DNA from: Veillonella denticariosi JCM 15641 | GTDB taxonomy: Bacteria; Bacillota; Negativicutes; Veillonellales; Veillonellaceae | Reading direction: 5' to 3' | NCBI RefSeq assembly: GCF_002959855.1 | Contig: NZ_PPDB01000002.1 | Span: 1-45,673, forward strand | Length of the DNA: 45,673 nucleotides | Part shown: positions 34,264 to 45,462 of the stretch, in pieces | How the letters are laid out: every line of letters begins with the position of its first letter | Numbering within the stretch: position 1 is the first letter of the stretch | The notes under the pieces: model-generated | What the model was told of the DNA's origin: nothing | Database searches by the model: none | Seen by the model: the letters and a program-made list of their open reading frames with translations, nothing else | Position numbers and translations under genes: made by a program

Positions 34264-34836
34264 TTGGCTAATTTATATATCGGGCTTGTTCATTATCCCA
34301 TTATGAATAAGCATAAAGATGTGATTACGACGGCGATTACGAATTATGATATTCATGATATTGCACGAGCGGCTATTACCTATGATGTATCCAAATACTT
34401 TGTAATCCACAATATACCGGCGCAACGACAGCTGGCTGCAACCATTATGGAGCATTGGAAAACCGGATTTGGCAGTACTTATAATCCGGATCGGAAGGAT
34501 GCTTTCACAGGTGTAGAACTCGTCAATTCTATTGCCGTTGCGGTGCATAACATCGAGGAAATTGAAGGTGTGAAGCCGATTGTGGCCACGACCGACGCGC
34601 GTACGTATGACAATACAATTACCTATGCGCGTATGAGGGAACACCTTGAAAATGAGGCGCGCCCTGTGTTAGTATTATTTGGTACCGGTTATGGTATGAC
34701 AAAAGAAACGATGGAAAGCTTTGACTATATTTTGGAACCCATATATGGCCATGGTGAATACAATCATTTATCCGTGCGCAGTGCCGTATCGATCATTCTT
34801 GATCGGTTGCGGGGCGAAGCATGGTGGAATAAATAG
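34264..34836 (+). CDS. SPOUT-type SAM-dependent RNA methyltransferase (Methyltrn_RNA_4 family)
   Basis: A 190-residue protein of the putative RNA methyltransferase family often found next to trmD (LYIGLVHYPIMNKH, TAITNYDIHDIARAA, TFGSTYNPDRKDAF-like segment, PVLVLFGTGYGMTKE, YNHLSVRSAVSIILDRL). The last pieces match the knotted SAM-binding fold. The RNA target is unknown. I choose TTG 34264: AGGAGA (34249-34254) stands 9 bases before it and the product then starts MANLYIGLVHYP. A further upstream TTG lies ahead of that ribosome-binding site. The YjfC-type cassette separates it from trmD. Confidence 0.83.
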   Translation: MANLYIGLVHYPIMNKHKDVITTAITNYDIHDIARAAITYDVSKYFVIHNIPAQRQLAATIMEHWKTGFGSTYNPDRKDAFTGVELVNSIAVAVHNIEEIEGVKPIVATTDARTYDNTITYARMREHLENEARPVLVLFGTGYGMTKETMESFDYILEPIYGHGEYNHLSVRSAVSIILDRLRGEAWWNK

Positions 34837-34845
34837 GAGGCATCT

Positions 34846-35583
34846 ATGTCAGGACATTCTAAATGGGCAAATATTAAACATAAAAAAGGTAAAACCGATG
34901 CGTTAAAGGCTAAAATGGCCACGAAAATCGGCCGTGAGATCACCGTTGCGGCACGCATGGGCGGCGCGGATCCGACGGGTAATATGCGTTTGAAATTAGC
35001 GCTTCAGAAAGCTCGTGAAAACAACATTCCTAAGGATAATATTCAACGTGCTATCGATAAGGGCGTAGGCGCTACGGATATGAACGCATACGAGGAAATC
35101 GTATATGAGGGTTATGGTCCTGCCGGTGTTGCCGTTACCGTCGAGGTGATGACGGATAACCGCAACCGTGCCGCTGCAGATGTGCGCCATGCGTTCTCTA
35201 AACAGGGCGGTAACCTTGGTGAAAGCGGTTGTGTAGGTTGGATGTTTAAATCTAAAGGCGTATTCGTTATCGATAAGGACGGTCATGACGAAGACGAACT
35301 GACCTTACTCGCTCTTGATGCGGGTGCGGAAGACCTTAAGGCGGAAGATGACGTATTCGAGATTTATACAACACCGGAAGATTTTGATGCGGTAGAAGCG
35401 GCGCTTGCGGATGCGGGTATCGAAACAGAAGTGGCGAAGATTACGATGATTCCGGATACGACTATTGAGTTGTCCGGCGATGATGCGGTAAAAATGCAGA
35501 AGATGCTCGATGTGCTCGATGATCTTGATGATGTGCAAAACGTATATCATAATGGTATTTTGCCGGATGATGAAGAAGAATAA
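34846..35583 (+). CDS. YebC/PmpR family protein
   Basis: A 245-residue member of the YebC/TACO1 family (MSGHSKWANIKHKKGKTDA, KDNIQRAIDKGVG, YEGYGPAGVAVTVEVMTDNRNR, the acidic C-terminal half ending GILPDDEEE). These proteins have been described as DNA-binding regulators and more recently as helpers that ease ribosome stalling. It is 9 bases after the methyltransferase gene with AGGAGGC before its ATG, and it comes ahead of ruvC as in many bacteria, although a strong terminator lies between. Confidence 0.95.
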   Translation: MSGHSKWANIKHKKGKTDALKAKMATKIGREITVAARMGGADPTGNMRLKLALQKARENNIPKDNIQRAIDKGVGATDMNAYEEIVYEGYGPAGVAVTVEVMTDNRNRAAADVRHAFSKQGGNLGESGCVGWMFKSKGVFVIDKDGHDEDELTLLALDAGAEDLKAEDDVFEIYTTPEDFDAVEAALADAGIETEVAKITMIPDTTIELSGDDAVKMQKMLDVLDDLDDVQNVYHNGILPDDEEE

Positions 35584-35630
35584 TATACAGTCAGTGCTAT
35601 AGTCTTTACATATAGATAGCGGATGGCTAT

Positions 35631-35682
35631 AAACAGCCCCCTAATGGTAGATTCAAATCGGTCTTTCATTAGGGGGCTGTTT
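35631..35682 (+). terminator. Terminator after the YebC-family gene
   Basis: AAACAGCCCCCTAATG pairs perfectly with CATTAGGGGGCTGTTT (16 bp) across a 20-nt loop, and TTTACT follows. A/T ends on both sides could let it work in either direction. Confidence 0.85.
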
Positions 35683-35829
35683 ACTAACCGTGGTTAATTG
35701 TTTATCATTTTAAGGGATTAGTTGTACAAGAATTGATCTTCTTTTATTTTATGGTGCGGAGCATACGTTAAATTTAATGGAGAAAATTTGATTTTTCTGC
35801 GGTAATTCATGAATTTCGATGTTCTTATA

Positions 35830-35838
35830 TGCTATAAT
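35830..35838 (+). promoter_or_regulatory. Extended -10 promoter of the ruv operon
   Basis: TGCTATAAT has a perfect -10 hexamer and the TGN extension, without a clear -35 box. A start near 35845 gives a ~57-nt leader. Confidence 0.6.
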
Positions 35839-35856
35839 AAAATAGATTATGTGATG

Positions 35857-35885
35857 GAGGTAAGCGGAGGCTTATCTCATTTTTA
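35857..35885 (+). promoter_or_regulatory. Terminator-like hairpin in the ruvC leader
   Basis: GAGGTAAGC and GCTTATCTC form a 9-bp stem (one G-U) with loop GGAG, followed by ATTTTTAAA. It is ~12 bases after the predicted start and ahead of the ruvC ribosome-binding site (AAGGGGG), so it could attenuate the operon. Confidence 0.4.
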
Positions 35886-35901
35886 AACTAAGGGGGTTAG
35901 G

Positions 35902-36396
35902 GTGCGTATTATTGGTATCGATCCGGGCACGGCTATATGCGGATATGGCATTATAGACGTGAAAGGCAGCAAACTGACTCCGGTGGCTTACGGGGCGATT
36001 ACAACTCCCAAGGAATTGACCGATTCACAACGCTTAGAGATATTATTTAACGATTTAAGTGATATTTTAGAGGAATATAAACCGGATAAATTCGGTGTAG
36101 AGGAATTATTCTTTAACCGAAATGTGACGACCGCTATCAAGGTCGGCCAGGCGCGCGGTGTTATTCTGCTCGCTGCTGAGCAGCAGCGCATACCGCTGTA
36201 CGAGTATACGCCGTTACAGATTAAGCAGGCCGTTACAGGTTACGGTAAAGCGGATAAGAATCAGGTGATTTACATGACCATGAATATTTTGGGGATTCGT
36301 GAGAAGATCAAGCCTGATGATACGGCCGATGCCTTGGCGGTGGCAATCTGTACGGCTCATAGTTCTCACGGTGATAGATTAATGAGGTTGGTATAA
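35902..36396 (+). CDS. ruvC: Crossover junction endodeoxyribonuclease RuvC
   Basis: A 164-residue Holliday-junction resolvase. Catalytic acids are Asp7 in IGIDPGT, the Glu pair in GVEELFF (67-68), and the Asp cluster in KPDDTADALAVAICTAH near 138-144. The start is GTG with AGGGGGTTAG before it. The stop is immediately followed by the ruvA ATG, so the complex partners are co-expressed. Confidence 0.96.
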   Translation: MRIIGIDPGTAICGYGIIDVKGSKLTPVAYGAITTPKELTDSQRLEILFNDLSDILEEYKPDKFGVEELFFNRNVTTAIKVGQARGVILLAAEQQRIPLYEYTPLQIKQAVTGYGKADKNQVIYMTMNILGIREKIKPDDTADALAVAICTAHSSHGDRLMRLV

Positions 36397-37005
36397 ATGA
36401 TTGGATATGTAAGAGGCATCGTAACGCATCTTTTTAAAGAGTCCTGTTACGTTGATGTACACGGCGTAGGCTATCGGGTATATGTGCCGACTACTACACG
36501 ACAACAATTGATAGAGGGGCAAGAGGTGACGCTCTTTACATATCTCAATGTACGTGAAGACGCGATGCAGCTCTACGGCTTTTGGACGGAGGACGAATAT
36601 GAGCTTTTTATTTTACTCATTTCCGTATCCGGTATCGGTCCTAAGGTGGGGCTCGGTATATTGTCGGGCATGACGCCGGAGGCTTTCAAACTGGCTGTTA
36701 TAAACGGTCAGGTACAACAGTTGACCAAGCTGCCCGGCATTGGAAAGAAGTCTGCGGAGCGGTTGGTTTTGGAGCTGAAAGACAAGTTAGCGAAGATGAC
36801 TCGGATCAGTACGGCTGTACCGACTGCGGTTCAGCCGATAGGCATGAGCGCGAATGACGCGGTCAATGAGGCTGTTGAGGCGCTTGTTTCGTTGGGCTAT
36901 GCGGAGCGCGACGTGGCGCCTGTCGTCGAGTCTCTTGATGACGGTAAACGCGATGTATCGGCATTGATTAAATCCGCCTTAGTTGAGCTTGGAAAGGGAC
37001 GGTAA
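36397..37005 (+). CDS. ruvA: Holliday junction helicase subunit RuvA
   Basis: A 202-residue protein that binds four-way DNA junctions and loads RuvB. It has an N-terminal OB fold ([26 protein letters not shown]), helix-hairpin-helix motifs ([33 protein letters not shown]) and a C-terminal domain III ([17 protein letters not shown]) that touches RuvB. It abuts ruvC and precedes ruvB by two bases. Confidence 0.97.
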   Translation: MIGYVRGIVTHLFKESCYVDVHGVGYRVYVPTTTRQQLIEGQEVTLFTYLNVREDAMQLYGFWTEDEYELFILLISVSGIGPKVGLGILSGMTPEAFKLAVINGQVQQLTKLPGIGKKSAERLVLELKDKLAKMTRISTAVPTAVQPIGMSANDAVNEAVEALVSLGYAERDVAPVVESLDDGKRDVSALIKSALVELGKGR

Positions 37006-37007
37006 GC

Positions 37008-38018
37008 ATGAACGAAGAAGTGCGCCTTGTCGGCAATGACGAACATGAAGAAGACATATGGCAATACAGCTTGCGACCGAAGTTTTTCAAGGAATATATA
37101 GGACAAGAGGAAGCTAAGAGCAATTTGAGTGTTTACATTCAAGCGGCTAAGCAACGTCAGGAGTCCCTGGATCACGTTCTTCTCTATGGACCTCCAGGCC
37201 TTGGAAAGACGACATTGGCAGGTATTATCGCCAATGAATTGGGTGTTAATTTCCGTATAACTTCAGGCCCTGCGATTGAAAAGGCCGGTGACTTGGCGGC
37301 TATATTGACGAACTTGGAATCTCATGATGTGTTGTTTATAGATGAAATCCATCGTTTATCTCGCAGTGTGGAGGAGGTATTATACTCCGCCATGGAGGAT
37401 TATGCGTTGGATATCATTATCGGGAAGGGTCCGAGCGCCCGGTCGGTGCGTATCGATTTACCGAAGTTCACTTTGGTAGGGGCGACGACTCGTGCCGGTG
37501 CCCTGGCTGCACCGTTACGGGATCGCTTCGGCATTATCAACCGGCTTGAATATTATAAACAATCAGAACTGGAGTTTATTGTGACCCGGGCGGCGGAGAT
37601 ACTGAATATCGGAATTGAGCCGACAGGGGCCGGTGAAATTGCGCGTCGTTCAAGAGGAACGCCTCGTATTGCCAATCGTTTGCTCAAGCGGGTGCGTGAT
37701 TTTGCACAAGTTGTAGGTGATGGGGTTATCACCAGAGATATTGCGGATGATGCGTTGCAACGCTTGCATGTGGATAAAATGGGGTTGGATCGAATCGATC
37801 GGCGTGTGTTACAGTGTATTATTGAAAAATATGACGGCGGTCCGGTAGGTATAGATACGATTGCGGCGGCTGTCAGCGAAGAGAGAGATACCATCGAAGA
37901 TGTGTATGAACCATATTTGATGCAATTAGGCTTTTTAGGGCGCACACCGCGTGGGAGGGTGGCCACTAAATCGGCCTATGAACATCTTGGTATTTCACAA
38001 ACAGGGAAAGAGCAATGA
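37008..38018 (+). CDS. ruvB: Holliday junction helicase subunit RuvB
   Basis: A 336-residue AAA+ motor for branch migration. Walker A is GPPGLGKT at residues 61-68, Walker B is [11 protein letters not shown], the arginine finger region is [12 protein letters not shown], and the winged-helix C terminus includes [28 protein letters not shown]. Normal length. Its stop overlaps the following SpoIID-type gene by four bases. Confidence 0.97.
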   Translation: MNEEVRLVGNDEHEEDIWQYSLRPKFFKEYIGQEEAKSNLSVYIQAAKQRQESLDHVLLYGPPGLGKTTLAGIIANELGVNFRITSGPAIEKAGDLAAILTNLESHDVLFIDEIHRLSRSVEEVLYSAMEDYALDIIIGKGPSARSVRIDLPKFTLVGATTRAGALAAPLRDRFGIINRLEYYKQSELEFIVTRAAEILNIGIEPTGAGEIARRSRGTPRIANRLLKRVRDFAQVVGDGVITRDIADDALQRLHVDKMGLDRIDRRVLQCIIEKYDGGPVGIDTIAAAVSEERDTIEDVYEPYLMQLGFLGRTPRGRVATKSAYEHLGISQTGKEQ

Positions 38019-39586
38019 AAACGAAACGATTACAATTGATGATTATGGCCACATTGTTTTTAGGTGTCAATGTGGGCGGTGCTGTTACAGCGGAAGCCGC
38101 GACAATACAAAATAAGAGCGCTGCTGTAGCGAAAAAAACGACACCTTCTAAGGTTGTTATACCTAAATCCGGTATGCAGAAGAAATCTATATTTCGACCA
38201 TTAGTGACTAAACCGGCACCGAAACCGGCGGTTACACAAAAGTCAACAAGTAAAGCGAATTCTGCTGCTGTAAAGAAGGCTACTACTGTAAAACCTTCGA
38301 CTAAATCCGTAAACACAAATACAAAGTCGTCAGCGGCGAAGGTACAGAAGTCATCAGATACAAACAGTATTGCGGCAAATACGGACACTATTACGAGAAA
38401 TAAAGTCGGCACTGTGGTGACGTCTTCCGCAGAGCATAAGGGGCAGGTACCGAATGTACGCGTTTTATTGGGCAGTCGTACGCAGGATGCAATGGTAAAA
38501 CCTACATCTGACCTGGTTGTCTTAAATAGTGCCAACGGTCAGGTCACTCAGGTGGGAGCTAATCGTGGAACTACCATAGGCTTACGAGGTGGTAAAATCG
38601 CTGTTAACGGAAAGCCTGTTGACAGTGTGGTTACATTAAAACCTTCTAACAGCGAGGCTCCGTTTCTTTTTGAAGGAAAGAGCTATCGCGGGGGGCTGAC
38701 CTTGCGCGCTAATAACGGTACGATGATGATTATCAATCTGGTGCCTTTAGAAGAATATTTATATGGTGTGGTTGCGCAAGAGGCCGTACCGTCCTGGCCG
38801 GCAGCGGCGTTGGAAGCGCAGGCCGTAGCAGCCCGTACATATGCATTGCATACGATGGAGCAAAATAAGGGTAAATTATATGATGTGAGCCCGACTACGG
38901 ATCACCAGGTATATGCCGGTGTTGCCGGTGAATCGGCCGCCACTACTGACGCGGTCAGAAAAACTAAAGGTGTTGTTATGCTTTATAATCAGCGCCCTAT
39001 CAATGCGTTATTCCACTCCGACGGCGGTGGCTATACAGAGGATAGTGCCAATGTGTGGGGTAATGATATTCCGTATTTGAAAGGTGTAAAGGATTACAGT
39101 ACCGGAACGTCTACATCAAACTGGACGGTTACTACGTCGCGTCAGGCTTTGGAAAGCAAGCTGAATGCGGCAAGTAAGGGGGTCGGAAAATTGAAAAGTA
39201 TTCAATTGACTCCGTTAGGTAAACCGGGTAAAGAAACATCTGACCGCGGTGTATCGGGGCGCATTAAGAGTGCTACTTTCATAGGCACATCCGGTAAAAC
39301 CACCGTTGATGGTGATTCGTTGCGTAATATTTTGGGCTTGAAATCGACTTTGTTTGATTTTTATGTTAACCATAATCCGGAAAAGGGGAGCGGGAAAGCT
39401 TATCATAATTTTACAGGTAAAAACGATACCGTTTATATTAAAGGTCACGGTTGGGGTCATGGTCTCGGTATGTCTCAATGGGGTGCTGCGGAGATGGCAA
39501 AACAGGCGAAACCGGGAGATGCCAATTATTACCAAACAATTTTACGTCACTATTATAGCGGCATTACATTAAAGAAAATGTACTGA
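38015..39586 (+). CDS. Secreted SpoIID/LytB-domain protein
   Basis: A 523-residue exported protein. Residues 1-29 are a signal peptide (ending AEA before AT). Residues ~30-145 are a low-complexity Lys/Ser/Thr/Ala/Val linker. The SpoIID/LytB domain runs from about 225. It contains [20 protein letters not shown] with the expected catalytic Glu256, [22 protein letters not shown] (334-344) and [14 protein letters not shown] (477-490). SpoIID is a lytic transglycosylase acting on peptidoglycan stripped of peptide stems. This organism is not expected to sporulate, so a role in vegetative wall remodelling or division is likelier. The ATG overlaps the ruvB stop as ATGA. Confidence 0.9.
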   Translation: MKTKRLQLMIMATLFLGVNVGGAVTAEAATIQNKSAAVAKKTTPSKVVIPKSGMQKKSIFRPLVTKPAPKPAVTQKSTSKANSAAVKKATTVKPSTKSVNTNTKSSAAKVQKSSDTNSIAANTDTITRNKVGTVVTSSAEHKGQVPNVRVLLGSRTQDAMVKPTSDLVVLNSANGQVTQVGANRGTTIGLRGGKIAVNGKPVDSVVTLKPSNSEAPFLFEGKSYRGGLTLRANNGTMMIINLVPLEEYLYGVVAQEAVPSWPAAALEAQAVAARTYALHTMEQNKGKLYDVSPTTDHQVYAGVAGESAATTDAVRKTKGVVMLYNQRPINALFHSDGGGYTEDSANVWGNDIPYLKGVKDYSTGTSTSNWTVTTSRQALESKLNAASKGVGKLKSIQLTPLGKPGKETSDRGVSGRIKSATFIGTSGKTTVDGDSLRNILGLKSTLFDFYVNHNPEKGSGKAYHNFTGKNDTVYIKGHGWGHGLGMSQWGAAEMAKQAKPGDANYYQTILRHYYSGITLKKMY

Positions 39587-39597
39587 TAAGGATTACG

Positions 39598-41747
<2,150 letters not shown>

Positions 41748-41822
41748 TAATTTAGTCTAGTCAAATTTATCTTAGATGGCTATACTAGAAAAGAAATACA
41801 AATTTATTATCTAGGAGGAAAA

Positions 41823-42113
41823 ATGGGAGATATCCAACAAATATTACAAACCAGCTGGCCGATTTTGTTAATGGTGGTGATTTTTTATTTCTTATTGTGG
41901 CGTCCGCAAAAGAAACAACAAAAAGAACGTGCCAACCTTTTGGGCAGTTTGAAAAAAGGTCAAAAAATCGTCACTATCGGTGGCATTTATGGAGAAATCA
42001 TTGAGCTTGACGATGAAAAGGTGAAGGTACAGGTTTCTGAAAAGGTTGAATTGACCTTTGCGCGCACCGCTATTGCAAACGTGCTTTCCAAGAAAAATAA
42101 GGACGAAAAATAA
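41823..42113 (+). CDS. yajC: Preprotein translocase subunit YajC
   Basis: A 96-residue accessory Sec subunit with one membrane helix (~14-30: ILLMVVIFYFLLWRP), then RPQKKQQKER and a small cytoplasmic domain (GQKIVTIGGIYGEIIELDDEKVKVQVSEKVELTFARTAI). CTAGGAGGAAAA is a strong ribosome-binding site. It lies 75 bases after tgt, in a gap with a TCTAGT/ACTAGA inverted repeat, and sits one gene ahead of secD-secF. Confidence 0.95.
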   Translation: MGDIQQILQTSWPILLMVVIFYFLLWRPQKKQQKERANLLGSLKKGQKIVTIGGIYGEIIELDDEKVKVQVSEKVELTFARTAIANVLSKKNKDEK

Positions 42114-42682
42114 TGAATACGAAGGAAGCAGTGCGCCGGTCGTGTAAATCCGTGCGCGTTGCTTTATCGATTGAAGATTGTGAACGATGGACAACGTCGT
42201 TAACAGAACAAATTACTTTGAATCCTCAGTATCAGTCGGCAAAGACCGTCATGGCTTATTTAGCGATGCCGAAAGAGGCCAACTTAGACGGTGTAATCAG
42301 ACATGCTTTAACATGCGGTAAATCTGTATACGTTCCCGTATGTGTCGATAAGACGACGATGATTGCGGTTCGTCTGCAGTCTTTGGAGGTTGTTACTCGT
42401 GGTGTTTTAGGTATACGTATTCCTCCTGAACCATATGATATCATCCAGCCGGATGATCTGGATTTGATTTTTGTACCCGGTGCGGGATTTGACCGTTATG
42501 GCGGGCGCATGGGAATGGGAAACGGTTATTATGACCGATTTCTCGAGGGGCTTTCACCATCATCCTATATAGGCGTGTGCTGGAGTGCTCAATTGAGCGA
42601 TACACCGATTCCTATGGATGAGCACGATTGTCGGGTGGAACAGATTATTACAGAGCAAGGCATAGTGCATTGCGTGCAGTAG
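42113..42682 (+). CDS. 5-formyltetrahydrofolate cyclo-ligase
   Basis: A 189-residue ATP-dependent enzyme that converts 5-formyl-THF to 5,10-methenyl-THF. The ATP/folate site pattern VPGAGFDRYGGRMGMGNGYYDRFL is clear, as are the preceding GIRIPPEP and the N-terminal KEAVRRSCKSVR. It overlaps yajC by one base and precedes secD by 15, so it is embedded in the Sec operon without an obvious functional link. Confidence 0.94.
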   Translation: MNTKEAVRRSCKSVRVALSIEDCERWTTSLTEQITLNPQYQSAKTVMAYLAMPKEANLDGVIRHALTCGKSVYVPVCVDKTTMIAVRLQSLEVVTRGVLGIRIPPEPYDIIQPDDLDLIFVPGAGFDRYGGRMGMGNGYYDRFLEGLSPSSYIGVCWSAQLSDTPIPMDEHDCRVEQIITEQGIVHCVQ

Positions 42683-42697
42683 AAGGGAGCAACTATT

Positions 42698-43972
42698 TTG
42701 AAAGGCAAAGCTATAGTAAAGTTTTTAGTTGCCGTTGCTGTCATCATTGGGTTATTTGCGTACTTTATTCAACCTTTAGCGGGATCCTTGAAACAAGGTC
42801 TTGATTTACAAGGTGGTACGCATATCGTATTGGAAGCGGAAGATTCCGCGACCGGTGTGGCTGATAATGATGCGGTTGAACAGGCAAAACAGATCTTGGA
42901 GCGTCGTATTAATGAAATGGGGTTATCCGAACCGTTGGTACAACGTGAAGGGGCTCGTCGTATTATCATCGAACTGCCGGGGGTAAAAGATCCTGACGAA
43001 GCGATTAAACGTATCGGTAAGACAGCGGTATTGGAATTTAAAAATGATCAGGGCCAAACGGTAATGACCGGTGATGATTTAAAAGATGCGAAGGAAGAAC
43101 TGGGACAGAATAAACAACCTCTTGTTGCTATTGAATTGAGCGATGAAGGGGCTAAGAAGTTTGCCGATTTGACATCTAAAAATATCGGTCGTCGCATCGC
43201 AATTACATTGGATGGTAAAGAGTTGACAAATCCTGTAGTACAACAAGCTATTACAGGCGGTAAAGCGACTATTTCCGGTAGCCAAACGTTGGAAGAAGCA
43301 AAAGATTTAGCGATTCTTTTGCGTTCCGGTGCATTGCCTGTAAAAATCAATGTATTGGAAGTACGTACCGTAGGTCCGTCCCTGGGGCAGGACTCGAAGG
43401 ATAAATCCGTTGTAGCATTCAGTGCAGGCATTGCTATGATTATGATCTTCCTGATCGTTTTGTATCGCTTGTCCGGTATTGTAGCTAATCTTGCATTACT
43501 TGTGTACGTTCTGCTTCTACTACTCGTGTTGGGTAAGGGGTTTGCTGCAACCATGACATTGCCGGGTATTGCCGGTATTATCCTGTCTATGGGGGTTGCG
43601 GTAGATGCGAATATCCTCATTTTTGAACGATTTAAAGAAGAGGTATTTTCCGGTAAATCCATGCGTGTCGCTATGGAAGCCGGCTTTAGCCGTGCATTGG
43701 CAACCATTACCGATGCGAACGTATCCGTTATTATTACAGCGGCTATTTTGACGATTCTCGGATCGGGGCCTGTTCGAGGGTTTGCTATCAGCTTGGGTGT
43801 CGGTGTTGTGGTAAGTATGTTCACAGCGATTACTGTGAGCCATTTCTTATTGCGCTTATTAATCGATTGTAATTTCACGAACCATCCATTCTGGTTTGGT
43901 GCGAATATTTCCCCTGCCACAAGCGCAGATGCTTTTGCACCAAAAACTTTGAAAGGAGGTAAGCGCAAATGA
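42698..43972 (+). CDS. secD: Protein translocase subunit SecD
   Basis: A 424-residue RND-family membrane protein that uses the proton gradient to help late steps of Sec export. The first helix is at ~7-26, then LKQGLDLQGGTHIVLEAE, a periplasmic P1 domain (~40-225), and five further helices from ~245 including GIAGIILSMGVAVDANILIFERFKEE. Start is TTG 42698 with AGAAGGGAG upstream; the first residues KGKAIVKFLVAVAVIIG fit homologs. It overlaps secF by four bases. Confidence 0.96.
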   Translation: MKGKAIVKFLVAVAVIIGLFAYFIQPLAGSLKQGLDLQGGTHIVLEAEDSATGVADNDAVEQAKQILERRINEMGLSEPLVQREGARRIIIELPGVKDPDEAIKRIGKTAVLEFKNDQGQTVMTGDDLKDAKEELGQNKQPLVAIELSDEGAKKFADLTSKNIGRRIAITLDGKELTNPVVQQAITGGKATISGSQTLEEAKDLAILLRSGALPVKINVLEVRTVGPSLGQDSKDKSVVAFSAGIAMIMIFLIVLYRLSGIVANLALLVYVLLLLLVLGKGFAATMTLPGIAGIILSMGVAVDANILIFERFKEEVFSGKSMRVAMEAGFSRALATITDANVSVIITAAILTILGSGPVRGFAISLGVGVVVSMFTAITVSHFLLRLLIDCNFTNHPFWFGANISPATSADAFAPKTLKGGKRK

Positions 43973-44865
43973 CATTAGATGTAATCAGACACCATCGCTG
44001 GTGGTTTGCCATTTCCTCTATTCTGGTTATTATCAGCCTTGTGTCGATTTTTACAAAGGGTTTTAACTTTGGTATCGACTATACGGGCGGTACCATCGTT
44101 GAGGTGGTATTTGACAAGCCCGTAGAGGTTAGCCAGGTTCGTGACGTTTTGAAAGTATATAATCTTGAAAGCGCACAAATTCAGCTTTCCGGAGATACGA
44201 CAGGTGATACGTCCGGTGAGGATGTAATGATTCGTACTCGTAACTTGGAGCCTAGTGAAAGTGCAGCCGTTGTAGAATCCTTAACAAAATCTCTTGGGAA
44301 TAATACGGTTAAGCGTATCGAAACAGTAGGTGCCGTTATCGGTTCCGAGGTGACGGAACATGCGATTTTAAATCTTGTTATCGCTTTTGCTGCACTTGCA
44401 CTGTATATTTCATATCGCTTTGAATATAAAATTGCTGTTTCCGCATTAGCGGCCATTCTTCATGATTTGATTATGGTTTTAGGCGTATTCTCGTATTTTC
44501 AGTTAGAAATCGATGCGTCCTTCTTGGCGGCGATTTTGACAGTTGTAGGTTATTCGATGAACGAATCGGTTGTTATTTTTGACCGTATTCGTGAAAATAC
44601 TCATACCCATAAGCGTACCGATACATTTGCGGACTTGGCAAATGCATCTATTACGCAAAGTATTCATCGCAGTTTTTATACTTTGGCAACGGTTATGTTC
44701 GCATGTGTATCCCTCTTTGTATTCGGTGGAGATACGACGAAAAACTTTGCATTATGTATGATTATCGGCTTTGCCAGCGGTGCATATTCTTCTATCTGCG
44801 TAGCTACTTCCTTGTGGGTTTTATGGAAAAGCCGTAATAAGAACGATATGCGCAATCAACAATAG
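43969..44865 (+). CDS. secF: Protein translocase subunit SecF
   Basis: A 298-residue partner of SecD. It has an N-terminal helix, FNFGIDYTGGTIVEVVFDKP, a periplasmic domain to ~125, then five helices with the family segment VGYSMNESVVIFDRIRENTHTH. GAAAGGAGGTAAGCGCAA precedes the ATG, inside the end of secD. It is the last gene of the operon, followed by a terminator. Confidence 0.96.
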   Translation: MTLDVIRHHRWWFAISSILVIISLVSIFTKGFNFGIDYTGGTIVEVVFDKPVEVSQVRDVLKVYNLESAQIQLSGDTTGDTSGEDVMIRTRNLEPSESAAVVESLTKSLGNNTVKRIETVGAVIGSEVTEHAILNLVIAFAALALYISYRFEYKIAVSALAAILHDLIMVLGVFSYFQLEIDASFLAAILTVVGYSMNESVVIFDRIRENTHTHKRTDTFADLANASITQSIHRSFYTLATVMFACVSLFVFGGDTTKNFALCMIIGFASGAYSSICVATSLWVLWKSRNKNDMRNQQ

Positions 44866-44905
44866 TATAAGTATAGCTTTTGTGATATTTATTGTGAAAG
44901 CATGT

Positions 44906-44948
44906 AAAACCCCTTCGGGAATTTTCGTAATTCCTTAGAAGGGGTTTT
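44906..44948 (+). terminator. Terminator after secF
   Basis: AAAACCCCTTC pairs with GAAGGGGTTTT. An inner GGAATT/AATTCC stem closes on a TTCG-containing loop. Confidence 0.88.
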
Positions 44949-45106
44949 GTATTTTCTACTATAGTTGCAAATATGAAAGAATTTTATAAGGGGGAAGGGT
45001 AGAATTTTAAATATACAATTAATATACTGTTTAAAAGAATAAATTACGTTAAATTACGTTGTAAAATGAATAAACGATGAAAATGAAGGGAGAGTGGAAG
45101 TATTTA

Positions 45107-45134
45107 TTGACGTTTATTTTAGATATGCTATACT
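45107..45134 (+). promoter_or_regulatory. rRNA operon promoter P1
   Basis: TTGACG (45107-45112), a 16-bp spacer and TATACT (45129-45134). It is the upstream member of a tandem pair with P2. Confidence 0.65.
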
Positions 45135-45201
45135 TATAAAAGTCATTACGTTACAGCTAAATATATATTGAATTTTTAATCTATAAAAGTTTAAAAAGTG
45201 C

Positions 45202-45230
45202 TTGACGAAATGAGTCAAACTTGATATCAT
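45202..45230 (+). promoter_or_regulatory. rRNA operon promoter P2
   Basis: TTGACG (45202-45207), a 17-bp spacer and TATCAT (45225-45230), preceded by an AT-rich UP-like stretch. Transcription would start near 45237. Confidence 0.75.
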
Positions 45231-45462
45231 AATCAAGTCGTCAGTTAACACGATGTTCTCTTTGAGAAATGCTTGAATATTAGATTTTATCTGGGTTAAC
45301 TGGTAACAGATCTTTGAAAACTGAACAATGATAGGTAATCAATCAAAACGATTGAACATATGCCAGAGTGCGGGTTTTGACGATGTCAAAACCAACCATA
45401 ATTCAAAGCTACTTAAGTGTAGCGACAACAAAACAAATGAGCTATTCAAATAGCTTCAAGAT

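Larger units (their letters stand above)
35584..35901. other. Intergenic region between the yebC-type gene and ruvC
   Basis: It holds the yebC terminator (35631-35682), an extended -10 promoter TGCTATAAT (35830-35838) and a hairpin at 35857-35878. TTTACA/TATAAA at 35605/35628 also has promoter spacing but runs straight into the terminator stem, so I give it little weight. No gene is seen. Confidence 0.6.
44866..45462. other. Intergenic region and rRNA operon leader
   Basis: No protein gene. The region contains the secF terminator, two tandem rRNA promoters, and a ~225-nt leader. The leader has several hairpins: TTCTC/GAGAA at 45256-45268, GGTTTTGAC/GTCAAAACC at 45373-45393, and AGCTAT/ATAGCT at 45440-45455. 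A boxA-like GATCTTTGAAAACTGAAC at 45309-45326 is of the kind common in Firmicute rrn leaders, where antitermination factors bind. Confidence 0.7.
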
